Notes under the pieces: model-generated
Database searches by the model: none
Told to the model about the DNA's origin: nothing
The model's input: only the letters and a program-made list of their open reading frames with translations
Program-made: the position numbers and the translations under genes
Source of the DNA: an uncultured Prevotella sp.
GTDB lineage: Bacteria; Bacteroidota; Bacteroidia; Bacteroidales; Bacteroidaceae
Assembly (NCBI GenBank): GCA_900548745.1
Contig: URLQ01000045.1
Location: 1-18,763 of the forward strand
Reading direction: 5' to 3'
DNA length: 18,763 bases
Shown here: piece by piece, positions 7,836 to 15,644 of the stretch
Numbering within the stretch: the stretch's first letter is position 1
Layout: the number at the start of each line of letters is the position of its first letter

Positions 7836-8405
7836 TTATTTCATAACTCTCTTATAGGCATAAATGCCTTGGTTGTTCTCAAGCATGAGCGAGTCAGGAC
7901 CAAGTTTATAGATGCTAAAGGTGTCTGACGTTAGGATGAGCTTTCCGTTGAGTATTCTCCAGTCTACGTATGGTTTAGGTTCCTGATTGCTACATTCCAC
8001 GGTTCCTCCCTCCTGGATATCGAACGTACGGTTTATGTCAGACCATTTTCCGAGCAGCGTGGTAAGGTTTATTACGGTGTTTGCAAACATCTCTCCGTCT
8101 GCATCCTTGCAAGCCAACACGGCAAGTCTGTCTCCGGCAAGCAGTCCTCCCTGCACGTTTGCGGTAGTGTCGGCACTAATTAAAGTGAACGACAGCGTGT
8201 CTCCTTTGTCGGTCAGGAGTTGTAGCATATTCATGGATGTTCCTTCTCCGCATCGTCCGTAGATGGTGGAGTCTGCTTCGTCAACCATTGCCGGCTTATT
8301 CTGTGCGGCGTTTTCATTCTTGTTCTTGTTGCCATTGCAACTTACGGCTATTGTCACGACAATCATGATAATCGCCAAGGAAAATATCTTCTTCATATTC
8401 GACAT
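7836..8405 (-). CDS. Lipocalin-like lipoprotein
   Basis: A 189-residue predicted lipoprotein of unknown function. A type II signal peptide is clear: basic start (MKK), hydrophobic core (IFSLAIIMIVVTI) and lipobox AVSC with the lipidated Cys at 23, followed by an Asn/Lys-rich linker. The mature part reads as beta-rich, and the segment NLTTLLGKWSDINRTFDI near residue 115 resembles the G-x-W opening of the small Bacteroidetes lipocalin-like family; the C-terminus (DSLMLENNQGIYAYKRV) fits the same fold. The family call is from memory of the pattern. Translation may begin at Met4 (8396), which gives the more usual MKK start. It is the last gene of the cluster, 24 nt after mazG. Confidence 0.75.
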   Translation of the reverse strand: MSNMKKIFSLAIIMIVVTIAVSCNGNKNKNENAAQNKPAMVDEADSTIYGRCGEGTSMNMLQLLTDKGDTLSFTLISADTTANVQGGLLAGDRLAVLACKDADGEMFANTVINLTTLLGKWSDINRTFDIQEGGTVECSNQEPKPYVDWRILNGKLILTSDTFSIYKLGPDSLMLENNQGIYAYKRVMK

Positions 8406-8429
8406 CTGTTTTTGATATACATTATTATA

Positions 8430-9290
8430 TTATAGACTGTCTTTTTCCTGCTTTTTGGCTTCGTTCCAGAGGTTGTCCATCTCCGCAAGAGTCATCTCCG
8501 TAAGAGGCTTGCCCTGTCGTATGGAATGTTCCTCTATATAGTTGAATCTTCTGATGAACTTCTGGTTTGTCTTTTCCAATGCGTCGTCGGGATTGATTTT
8601 GTAGAGACGTGCCGCATTGATTACGCTAAAGAGAAAGTCGCCGAGTTCCTGGGTAGAATTCTCCTTGTCGTCCTTTCTGAGTTCCTGTTCAAGTTCTCCC
8701 AATTCTTCATGCACCTTCTTCCATACGTCACCTTTGTCTTCCCAGTCAAAGCCTACGTTGCGGGCTTTGTCCTGTATGCGGTATGCCTTTATCAGAGAAG
8801 GCAAAGCGTCAGGCACGCCGGAGAGCACACGTTTGTTTCCGTCTTTCTCCTTGAGCTTAATCTGCTCCCAGTTTTCTATCACCTTCTGTGCGGTGTCGGC
8901 ATTCTGCATGTCGTTGTGCTGAAGGTCTTCGCCATACGGCAGAGGCTTTGGATTTTCAGCCCCCACTTGCGAAGGGTGGTACACGTGTGGATGGCGGAAG
9001 ATGAGTTTGTCGGTGAGCTTCTGGCATACATCGGCAACGTCAAACTGCTGCTGCTCCTCTCCTATTTTCGAATAGAAACATACGTGCAGCAGCACATCGC
9101 CCAACTCCTTGCAGATATTTGGCGTATCGTCTTTCATCAGGGCGTCGCTCAGTTCAAACACTTCTTCTATAGTGTTCGTTCTCAGACTCTGGTTGGTCTG
9201 CTTCCTGTCCCAAGGACATTTCTCTCTTAGTGTGTCCAGCACATCAAGGAAGCGTCCGAAAGCTTCAAGTTTTTCTTCTCTTGTATGCAT
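8430..9290 (-). CDS. mazG: Nucleoside triphosphate pyrophosphohydrolase MazG
   Basis: Hydrolyses (d)NTPs to the monophosphate and pyrophosphate, removing non-canonical nucleotides and, in E. coli, affecting the stringent response. The 286-residue product has both MazG halves: the first with EKCPWDRKQT (23-32), EEVFE (42-46) and KELGD (61-65), the second with HEELGELEQE (194-203) and QELGDF (214-219), giving the acidic EExxE and ELGD metal-binding pairs in each. Length is close to that of other full-length MazG proteins. It starts 13 nt after the TPR gene and ends 24 nt before the lipoprotein gene, so it is probably read from the promoter near 12472-12502. Confidence 0.96.
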   Translation of the reverse strand: MHTREEKLEAFGRFLDVLDTLREKCPWDRKQTNQSLRTNTIEEVFELSDALMKDDTPNICKELGDVLLHVCFYSKIGEEQQQFDVADVCQKLTDKLIFRHPHVYHPSQVGAENPKPLPYGEDLQHNDMQNADTAQKVIENWEQIKLKEKDGNKRVLSGVPDALPSLIKAYRIQDKARNVGFDWEDKGDVWKKVHEELGELEQELRKDDKENSTQELGDFLFSVINAARLYKINPDDALEKTNQKFIRRFNYIEEHSIRQGKPLTEMTLAEMDNLWNEAKKQEKDSL

Positions 9291-9303
9291 AATCTGTATA
9301 TTG

Positions 9304-11523
9304 TTAGTCTTTGAATATTCTGTCGAATGTCATCTTTCTGATTATCATCCTGTCTGTCAGGCTTATGTCATAGGCGTCAAGCATCTCTCTGTCGTTGGAA
9401 AATTCCTTTTCCAATAGTCTGGTCACGTCCAGATAAAGCATTTTATCCTTCTTTCCTTCCGCAGCCAGCTGTCCCTTGCAGAAACTTCCGAGTAGTGCTG
9501 TCGCCTTGTCAATGTCTTTTGCAAACCATTTGCAATATGCGGCATTGAGCTTGTCCATCAGCGCATTATCGTTTCTGCTGAGAATTTCAGAGTATAGCTT
9601 TTCTGCGTCTTGCAGTCTTTTCAGTCCCATCATGGTCCATGCCAACAGGCGCTTCACATTCAGGGTGTCAGGATATGTGAAGTCCAGTCTGTAGAGCACC
9701 TTAGCCGCCTCTTCGTATCGCCGCTGCTTTATCAGCGTGATGCTATAGTCCATGGCAACAGTCTTGCGGTCCGGCTTATCCGCATATAACTCGGAATACG
9801 CCAGACACGCCTCTTTGATGTCTCCTTTTCTGAATGTTGCCTTTGCATAACCGAGCATGGCCTGCTCGTTGGTACTGTCCTTGGCAAGGACATCGCAGAA
9901 ACATTGTTCCGCCTTTTCATACTCGCCGGTATAATCAAGATAGTATACACCTCTTGTCATATATGCCTGTTGGGAATCCAGCTGTTCCATATTCTTAACG
10001 ACCTGTCCGAGCAGAGAAGCGTTTTTTCGCTTTAAGATGAAGTTGGCGAATTCCGGCAGCAGCTCTTCCACCTGTGTTCCTTTAAACAAAGGATTGGTCA
10101 CGAAAAGGCAAGTGTTCACGGTGAAAGGGTTATACACCTGGTCGTGGTATTTGTAGAGCCTGAAGAAGCGGTAAAGGTCTTGCAGCGAAAGTCTGCGGAA
10201 ATAGGCATCCGTTGTCATGTCTTCATCCTTTGTCATATTGCCGAGCATTTCATCGTTGCCTATAACCTCCTTCAGGCCGTCCGGCAGTTTTTCTATCACC
10301 GTAGCCAGGGCAAGGGCGAACGAGTATTTGTCGTTGTCGCAGAACGGTCCGTTTGCCAATATGTTACCAATAGCCTTGTCGTCCTTTAGTTTTTCCAGTC
10401 TTCTCATAAGGTCGGGATGGTTAATGTCAAACGGGCAGAACCAGTTGGGCAGCATATAGAAGAAAGAGAATCTCTTCATCTGCGAGAATCCTCCGAAATA
10501 CACGTCTGCTCCAGCCTTCTGCATGTCCATGATACTTCTGAACTTCTCCTCCGTCTCCTCCATCGCACGGTCTTGTGCTCCGGGATCAAGGATGTCCGTC
10601 ATGGGGTCATCCTCTTTTTCCGTTATACCAAAACGGCTTATGTTGAGGTTGCTGTTTTTTATCAACGTAGGCATAATGTCGCGTTCTATCGTGGCGGTGT
10701 CCTGTTCCGCATTCATGCAGAAGAGCACCTGCTTCTGAAAGTCGAACAGTTCCCTCACCATGTCTTTGTTCTTACAGATGCTTGCAATGCGCTGTTTCTG
10801 TTCCTCCGTGTCTGTGCTGCTTGTCATGGAGAACACCCATCCGATGAGTGCTTTTTGTCTTACTCTGCCGTCAAGGGCATTTCTATATATATCCACGAGG
10901 ACATTAAACTTGTTGATGTCGAAATTATTCATTGTGGCAAGCATAATTGCACTCACAATCATCTGTACATCCGTCGTGTCTACTGTCGGCGACAACAGGA
11001 TCTGTTGCATGTTGGCAGCTTGTTCCTCAGTCCATAGGTCAGCAACCACGATGCTGCAGAAAAGCGATTGGATGAATCTGTAATGTTCTGAATATAGTTG
11101 CTTTGCCTTCTCTTTTCTTGTCGTTTCGTCTTCCAGTTGCAGCATGGCCACGTCAGCCACAAAGTCCTCAAGCTTTATCCTTATCCCCTTTTCAGACATG
11201 GGCATTCCAGCTCCAACATGTGAGTTGGCATCTTTGTAGAAGTCGATATTCCTGCGCCGATAGTCGTTCCGAATGTTGCGTACAGCCTTTTTGAGCCTTG
11301 CCAGCATGTCTGCATACATCTTTTCCCTCATCGGATCATCCACTCCCTGCTCCATATAATGCACCATCAGGCGGAAGTTCTCGTCTACGCTATCCACTTC
11401 TTCGGTATATTGCACATAAGGGTGCTCCTTTATGTACGGCATAACAAGTTCAAGAGCTGCTGCAAGATCCTTCTCTCCAATCATTCGAAGAGCGTCGGTG
11501 AAGAGTTTTAAATTGCTGTCCAT
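9304..11523 (-). CDS. Large TPR-repeat protein of unknown function
   Basis: A 739-residue protein without signal peptide or obvious membrane segment, so presumably cytoplasmic. The N-terminal two thirds match no enzyme family that I recognise; they are mostly helical and include an acidic/basic stretch (MLARLKKAVRNIRNDYRRR near residue 73). The C-terminal region, roughly 520-690, contains several tetratricopeptide-like helix pairs (GVYYLDYTGEYEKAEQCFCDVLAKD, AMLGYAKATFRKGDIKEACLAYSELYAD, LAWTMMGLKRLQDAEKLYSEILSR), which normally serve as protein-protein contacts. It sits between the binding lipoprotein gene (36 nt) and mazG (13 nt). It may be a scaffold partner of a neighbour, but nothing in the sequence proves this. 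Confidence 0.8.
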   Translation of the reverse strand: MDSNLKLFTDALRMIGEKDLAAALELVMPYIKEHPYVQYTEEVDSVDENFRLMVHYMEQGVDDPMREKMYADMLARLKKAVRNIRNDYRRRNIDFYKDANSHVGAGMPMSEKGIRIKLEDFVADVAMLQLEDETTRKEKAKQLYSEHYRFIQSLFCSIVVADLWTEEQAANMQQILLSPTVDTTDVQMIVSAIMLATMNNFDINKFNVLVDIYRNALDGRVRQKALIGWVFSMTSSTDTEEQKQRIASICKNKDMVRELFDFQKQVLFCMNAEQDTATIERDIMPTLIKNSNLNISRFGITEKEDDPMTDILDPGAQDRAMEETEEKFRSIMDMQKAGADVYFGGFSQMKRFSFFYMLPNWFCPFDINHPDLMRRLEKLKDDKAIGNILANGPFCDNDKYSFALALATVIEKLPDGLKEVIGNDEMLGNMTKDEDMTTDAYFRRLSLQDLYRFFRLYKYHDQVYNPFTVNTCLFVTNPLFKGTQVEELLPEFANFILKRKNASLLGQVVKNMEQLDSQQAYMTRGVYYLDYTGEYEKAEQCFCDVLAKDSTNEQAMLGYAKATFRKGDIKEACLAYSELYADKPDRKTVAMDYSITLIKQRRYEEAAKVLYRLDFTYPDTLNVKRLLAWTMMGLKRLQDAEKLYSEILSRNDNALMDKLNAAYCKWFAKDIDKATALLGSFCKGQLAAEGKKDKMLYLDVTRLLEKEFSNDREMLDAYDISLTDRMIIRKMTFDRIFKD

Positions 11524-11559
11524 ATCTTAATATTCTATATATTAGACCAATACTGTATT

Positions 11560-12399
11560 TTAGTTTATCTGATAGTTGAAGTATTTCTTTACAAGCTGTC
11601 TGTAGTAACTTCTTCCTCCTTTATTGATTCTCTCCTGTGCAATCCCATAGGCTTTCACAAAGAGATCTATCTGCTCTTTGCGTCTGCTGTCAGTCATCGC
11701 TCTGTCGGTAAAGGCAAGCACGGCAAGCTTCTCTCCTCCCCTGCCGCTCTGCATCAGCACGTTGTGTCCTTTCCTTTTTGCCACCGAAGCCTGCGGTTCA
11801 GGAAGCCATGCTGCATCAATCTCATTGTTCAGAAGCATATTCAGACGGAGGTCTACATCGTTCACCTGTATGCGGAACACGCGTTCCTTGTTCAGCTTTA
11901 CGCTGTCTACCATTCTGTCGCACAGAAAGTCGGTTGCCGAAAACCTTGTCATGGCAACCATCTTGTCGGTAAACTGTTTCGGTTCGTGCAGTCGCGACAA
12001 GCGGTTGGCGACAAGCTGCCATTGCATGTCGGTCGACATCACGCTCTTCAGCAGGAGATTCTTGTAGTGGGAGTTCAGATAATCCATTCTTTTTACGTCT
12101 GTAAACGCCCCTTCAATGGTGTGCCTACGGAGCGAAACGTCACAGTCGAGCATCGACGTATAGTGGCGCAGCCTTACATCCACGCCGAGAGAATCGAATA
12201 TCCCCTCATCCTGAGCGACGAAAGCCGGCAGACAGTTGATGGTCTGCGCCACTCCAACCTTCAGCGCAAGCGAATCCTTTTTCCTTTCGGCAGCAATTTC
12301 CTCTTTGCTTTTTCTTGTCGCCGTATTCTCACCACCGCTGCATCCCATTGCGATGAATACAGCCAAAAGCAGTAATGCATTATATATAAATCTTTTCAT
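11560..12399 (-). CDS. Orphan SsuA/NMT1-like substrate-binding lipoprotein
   Basis: From the ATG at 12399 the product is 279 residues with a type II signal peptide (MKRFIYNALLLLAVFIAMGC, lipidated Cys20, lipobox AMGC). The mature part begins LKVGVAQTINCLPAFVAQDEGIFDSLGVDVRL, the classic opening of periplasmic binding proteins of the nitrate/sulfonate/taurine/thiamine-precursor group, and goes on with a segment like their second lobe (NNEIDAAWLPEPQASVAKRKG). These normally deliver ligand to an ABC importer, but no permease or ATPase gene lies in the window. An upstream in-frame ATG (12462) would place 21 polar residues before the signal peptide and is less likely. Ligand unknown. First gene of the four-gene cluster. 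Confidence 0.82.
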   Translation of the reverse strand: MKRFIYNALLLLAVFIAMGCSGGENTATRKSKEEIAAERKKDSLALKVGVAQTINCLPAFVAQDEGIFDSLGVDVRLRHYTSMLDCDVSLRRHTIEGAFTDVKRMDYLNSHYKNLLLKSVMSTDMQWQLVANRLSRLHEPKQFTDKMVAMTRFSATDFLCDRMVDSVKLNKERVFRIQVNDVDLRLNMLLNNEIDAAWLPEPQASVAKRKGHNVLMQSGRGGEKLAVLAFTDRAMTDSRRKEQIDLFVKAYGIAQERINKGGRSYYRQLVKKYFNYQIN

Positions 12400-12471
12400 T
12401 TTCTTCTTTTTTCCTATATAAATGGTCTGATTTATGCATATCAGATACCTACATCCTCGCATAAGTCAATA

Positions 12472-12502
12472 CAAAGTTAATGCTTTATTTTGTTCTGCCG
12501 AA
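12472..12502 (-). promoter_or_regulatory. Candidate promoter of the SBP-TPR-mazG-lipoprotein cluster
   Basis: Minus-strand TAACTTTG (12472-12479) is a perfect TAnnTTTG. TTCG (12499-12502), one base off TTTG, lies 19 nt upstream. It overlaps the divergent radA promoter, so the two may compete or share a regulator. Confidence 0.55.
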
Positions 12503-12519
12503 AAATATCGCTACTTTTG
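12489..12519 (+). promoter_or_regulatory. radA promoter, Bacteroidetes type
   Basis: TTTG (12489-12492), exactly 19 nt, TACTTTTG (12512-12519): full match to the Bacteroidetes primary-sigma consensus. Start of transcription is expected near 12526, giving a leader of about 30 nt. No Shine-Dalgarno is seen before the radA ATG, as usual in this phylum. Confidence 0.8.
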
Positions 12520-12554
12520 TATAATCTTATTTTAAAAGTGTAAGAAAAACGACT

Positions 12555-13931
12555 ATGGCAAAAGACAAAACAGTATATGTTTGCAGTAATTGCGGACAGG
12601 AATCGGCAAAATGGATAGGCAGGTGTCCTCAATGTGGCGAATGGAATACGTTCAAGGAACTGCACGTTGCACCAGACACGGTAAACGGAAGCATAACATC
12701 TACTCTGATGCGCAAATCTTCAGGCTCGGCACGGGCTATGAAACTTAATGACATATCCAGTAAGGACGAGCCGCGTATTGACATGGGCGACGAAGAACTT
12801 AACCGCGTACTGGGAGGCGGACTCGTCAGAGGTTCTATCACTCTGCTCGGAGGAGAGCCCGGTATCGGAAAGAGTACCTTGTCGTTGCAGACCGTACTTC
12901 ATCTCAACAAGAAGGTTCTTTATGTCAGCGGAGAGGAGAGCGCACACCAGCTGAAGATGAGGGCACAGAGAATAAACCCCGAAGCAAGCGACAACTGCCT
13001 TGTGCTCTGCGAGACATCGCTCGAAGGAATATTCGCCAGTATAAAGGATACCATTCCCGACATCGTTGTAATAGATTCCATACAGACCATCTGCACTTCC
13101 GATGTTGATAGTTCTCCGAGCAGCATCTCACAGGTGAGAGAATGTGCAGCCAGACTGCTGCGCTTTGCCAAAACGTCAGGCACTCCCGTAATCCTTATCG
13201 GACACATCAATAAGGAAGGTACACTTGCCGGACCAAAGATTCTTGAACATATCGTCGATACCGTAATACAGTTTGAGGGCGACCAGCATTATATGTACCG
13301 CATACTGCGTTCCATCAAGAACCGTTTCGGAAGCACATCCGAGCTGGGCATATATGAGATGCGCCAGAACGGACTGCGTCCCGTTAACAATCCTTCAGAA
13401 CTGCTTCTCACCGAAGACCACGACGGACTAAGTGGCGTAGCAATATCATCTGCCATAGAAGGAGCACGACCGTTTCTTGTAGAAACGCAGGCTCTGGTTT
13501 CTACCGCAGCCTATGGCACGCCGCAGCGTTCAGCTACAGGTTTCGACCAGCGAAGACTTAATATGCTACTCGCTGTTCTGGAAAAACGTGTCGGCTTCAA
13601 GCTTATACAGAAAGACGTGTTCATAAATATCGCCGGAGGACTCCGGGTGACTGACCTCGCTATGGACCTGAGTATCATTGCTGCTGTATTGTCAAGCAAT
13701 GTCGACACCCCAATCGAGCAGGGATGGTGCATGGCGGGCGAAGTGGGACTTAGCGGAGAGGTACGTCCCGTAAGTCGTATTGAACAGCGTGTGGCGGAAG
13801 CCCAGAAGCTTGGCTTTACAAACATAATTATTCCGCGTCAGAACATGCAGGTTTTCAAAGGAAAGGATGTAGGAATAAATCTCATCCCCGTAAGAAAAGT
13901 AGAAGAAGCCCTCCGTCATTTGTTCGGTTAA
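12555..13931 (+). CDS. radA: DNA repair protein RadA
   Basis: RecA-related branch-migration ATPase that processes recombination intermediates. The 458-residue product has the complete domain order: a four-Cys zinc finger (CSNC at 10-13, CPQC at 24-27), Walker A GGEPGIGKST at 99-108, Walker B DIVVID at 169-174, the RadA-specific KNRFG motif at 255-259, and a C-terminal Lon-protease-like domain (about 285-458, including VGLSGEVRPVSRIEQRV). Length is standard and all key residues are present. It has its own promoter and is read away from the SBP cluster. No clear terminator follows; 13932-14055 is AT-rich with nothing recognised. Confidence 0.97.
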   Translation: MAKDKTVYVCSNCGQESAKWIGRCPQCGEWNTFKELHVAPDTVNGSITSTLMRKSSGSARAMKLNDISSKDEPRIDMGDEELNRVLGGGLVRGSITLLGGEPGIGKSTLSLQTVLHLNKKVLYVSGEESAHQLKMRAQRINPEASDNCLVLCETSLEGIFASIKDTIPDIVVIDSIQTICTSDVDSSPSSISQVRECAARLLRFAKTSGTPVILIGHINKEGTLAGPKILEHIVDTVIQFEGDQHYMYRILRSIKNRFGSTSELGIYEMRQNGLRPVNNPSELLLTEDHDGLSGVAISSAIEGARPFLVETQALVSTAAYGTPQRSATGFDQRRLNMLLAVLEKRVGFKLIQKDVFINIAGGLRVTDLAMDLSIIAAVLSSNVDTPIEQGWCMAGEVGLSGEVRPVSRIEQRVAEAQKLGFTNIIIPRQNMQVFKGKDVGINLIPVRKVEEALRHLFG

Positions 13932-14055
13932 AAAGTACTTGTGCAGATGGCTATTAGAACTAATATTTCTTGTCATAATACATAAATATATTCCGCAGCA
14001 TAACTATGTTCTATTATAATAATTCATAAATTAATCATAATGGTGAAAATATAAT

Positions 14056-14086
14056 TTTGTTTTAATGACATTTTACTCTATCTTTG
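14056..14086 (+). promoter_or_regulatory. Promoter of the SIMPL-domain gene, Bacteroidetes type
   Basis: TTTG (14056-14059), 19 nt, TATCTTTG (14079-14086): full match to the consensus with the preferred spacing. The expected start near 14093 leaves a leader of about 45 nt. The strong Shine-Dalgarno AAGGAGG (14124-14130) lies 7 nt before the ATG at 14138, unusual for this phylum. Confidence 0.8.
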
Positions 14087-14137
14087 TAAAACCATCACAT
14101 GGTGTTTATTAACTAAAATAATTAAGGAGGACAATTT

Positions 14138-14845
14138 ATGAATATCAGTACAGGAGTGAAACAGGCATTGATTCTGGCCTTAGGTATCATTGTGCTTGGA
14201 GACAGCGTGAACTCAGGATTGAAAAGTCTGGCAGGGAAAGACCGCAAGGTTGTGGTAAAGGGTTTGGCTGAAAAAGAAGTGGAGGCCGACAAGGTGACAT
14301 GGCCTATCGTATCAAAGGAAATAGGCAACGACCTGCCTGAACTTTATCAGACGATAAACAATACGACGGGCACCATACGTAAGTTCCTGTTGCAGAACGG
14401 ACTGAAGGCGGACGAGATAAGCGTTAACGCACCTGTCGTGATTGACCTTAACGCAGAGCGCTACGGCGAAAACAGGAATCCATACCGCTACAATATAACT
14501 TCCATTATCACCGTCACTTCGAGCAACGTGAAACTCGTACGCAGCATAATAGCCCGACAGGGAGAACTGTTGAAAAAAGGTGTGGCCATAGTGGACGGCG
14601 GTTATGAGAATCCTGTAAAATATGAGTTTGTGGCATTCAGGCAGATGAAGCCGAAGATGATGCAGGAGGCAATAGAGAATGCAGAACAGACTGCTACACA
14701 GTTTGCCGAAAATAGTAAGAGCCAGATTGACAAGATAATGAATGCGGACCAAGGACAGTTCTCAATCGAAGACCGCGACTCTAATACGCCTTATATTAAA
14801 AAGGTTAGGGTGGTTACCACCGTAACGTATTCGCTGAAGGATTGA
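14138..14845 (+). CDS. SIMPL-domain (DUF541) protein
   Basis: A 235-residue protein of the SIMPL/DUF541 family, whose members are periplasmic or membrane-anchored and poorly understood; some have been linked to stress responses. A hydrophobic N-terminal segment (about 8-22, KQALILALGIIVLGD) probably acts as an uncleaved anchor or signal. The domain runs from KVVVKGLAEKEVEADKVTW (about 32-50) to the C-terminal VRVVTTVTYSL, with a typical central part (VIDLNAERYGENRNPYRYNITSIITVTSSNVKLVRSIIA). The start is fixed by AAGGAGG 7 nt upstream. It is a single gene with its own promoter; no function can be assigned from context. Confidence 0.85.
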   Translation: MNISTGVKQALILALGIIVLGDSVNSGLKSLAGKDRKVVVKGLAEKEVEADKVTWPIVSKEIGNDLPELYQTINNTTGTIRKFLLQNGLKADEISVNAPVVIDLNAERYGENRNPYRYNITSIITVTSSNVKLVRSIIARQGELLKKGVAIVDGGYENPVKYEFVAFRQMKPKMMQEAIENAEQTATQFAENSKSQIDKIMNADQGQFSIEDRDSNTPYIKKVRVVTTVTYSLKD

Positions 14846-14882
14846 TTTATATAATAGAAAAGGCAGATGGGCGTTGTATGAA

Positions 14883-14975
14883 TTATTACCCCTGTTCGGT
14901 ATAACCGAGTGTCTTATGCAATGTAAATGCTGCGTTAAGACGCCTCCTCCCCATGCCATTGGGAGTGGGTAATAA
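14883..14975. repeat. 93-nt cloverleaf-like inverted-repeat element
   Basis: An outer 9-bp perfect inverted repeat, TTATTACCC (14883-14891) with GGGTAATAA (14967-14975), encloses three hairpins: TCGGT/ACCGA (14896-14900, 14904-14908), GTCTTA/TAAGAC (14911-14916, 14936-14941) and CTCCC/GGGAG (14947-14951, 14961-14965). It lies downstream of the SIMPL gene. It has neither a T-loop nor CCA-type features, so it is not a tRNA. It could be a structured RNA, a non-autonomous palindromic element or a terminator region. Confidence 0.6.
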
Positions 14976-15098
14976 CAGAATGCCGAAAGAAGTTGTTTTG
15001 CCCTTAGAATAGTGACAGTAGCTTTGTGTCTTCGATGCAATATCCCTGCAATGCTTGTGGCTTGTTGTCAAAGAAGTCAATATGCCCCAAGCGGAAAT

Positions 15099-15208
15099 TA
15101 TGAAACCCATAGACTTACGGTATGAAAATCATGGACTTATGGTATGAAAATCATGGACTTATGCTATGAAAACCATGGACTTACGACATGAAAACCAAGG
15201 ACTGGTAA
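15099..15208. repeat. Second five-unit tandem array, exact 22-bp period
   Basis: Five contiguous units begin at 15099, 15121, 15143, 15165 and 15187, each opening (T/C)ATGAAAA or a one-base variant and containing CATGGACTTA or close variants; unit 5 is the most diverged. Set in register, it shares the skeleton GAAA-n-TCA-nnn-ACTT with the array at 7650-7759, with the same period and copy number. It lies between the cloverleaf element and the IS982 scrap. No unique spacers, so not a CRISPR. Confidence 0.88.
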
Positions 15209-15237
15209 TCTTATGTTTGGTTAATCTGTTCTTCATT

Positions 15238-15351
15238 AAGGGTACGATGAAATCGTATTTTCCGAAGGCCGTGTCGTACAACCGCTTTGTAGAGTTGGAA
15301 AACCGAGTGTTCTTCCAGCTCATGTTCTTCCTTAATCTGGGTGCGTTCGGA
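15238..15351 (+). pseudogene. IS982-family transposase, N-terminal fragment
   Basis: About 38 codons read KGTMKSYFPKAVSYN, then RFVELENRVFFQLMFFLN and LGAFGE. This matches the segment of IS982-type transposases that precedes the first catalytic block (the FPKxVSYNRFVEL stretch, normally followed by a CTGISFIDST-like sequence). Here the match ends at GAFGE and runs into unrelated SVFIPIRQEKWL and a stop at 15391-15393. The sequence before it (array and GLVILCLVNLFF) does not resemble the family's start either, so both ends are missing and the fragment cannot encode an active enzyme. An in-frame ATG at 15166 lies in the 22-bp array and makes a 75-residue reading frame that I do not treat as a gene. 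The matching C-terminal piece is at 18546-18763. Confidence 0.72.
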
Positions 15352-15644
15352 GAAAGTGTTTTTATTCCGATTCGTCAAGAGAAATGGCTATAATCTTTTC
15401 TTAGTTGCCGATTGTTTCTCTATCAACCTCTGAAGTGTGGAAGATAAATATACATCGGAACTTAGACGTAAGTTTGATGAAATGTGATTCGGATGGAAAA
15501 TTCGTTCGATTCGATTTATTCGTGCTCAAAAAATAACATCCGTGTGCAGAATACCAATCTCCATGTCCTTAGAGAAAATCATCTGTGTTCATCCGCGTAA
15601 TCTGCGGGAGATTAATACTATGAATAATCTTTGCGTGAAAAATT
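15352..15644. other. Gene-free stretch between IS982 scrap and inverted-repeat element
   Basis: No convincing coding sequence was found on either strand. The stretch holds a short run of three related 10-nt phrases at 15581-15610 (ATCTGTGTTC, ATCCGCGTAA, TCTGCGGGAG), similar to phrases recalled as dispersed repeats in many bacterial genomes, and a related phrase near 15532. Nothing else was recognised. Confidence 0.5.

Noticed and set aside
14883..14975. Cloverleaf element as a tRNA gene
   Set aside because: The outer stem is 9 bp, the arms have wrong sizes, and there is no GTTC-type T-loop or CCA-type end.
15166..15393. 75-codon plus-strand frame as a real small protein
   Set aside because: It begins inside the 22-bp array, and its middle is a recognisable IS982 transposase scrap without either end; treated as a pseudogene fragment.
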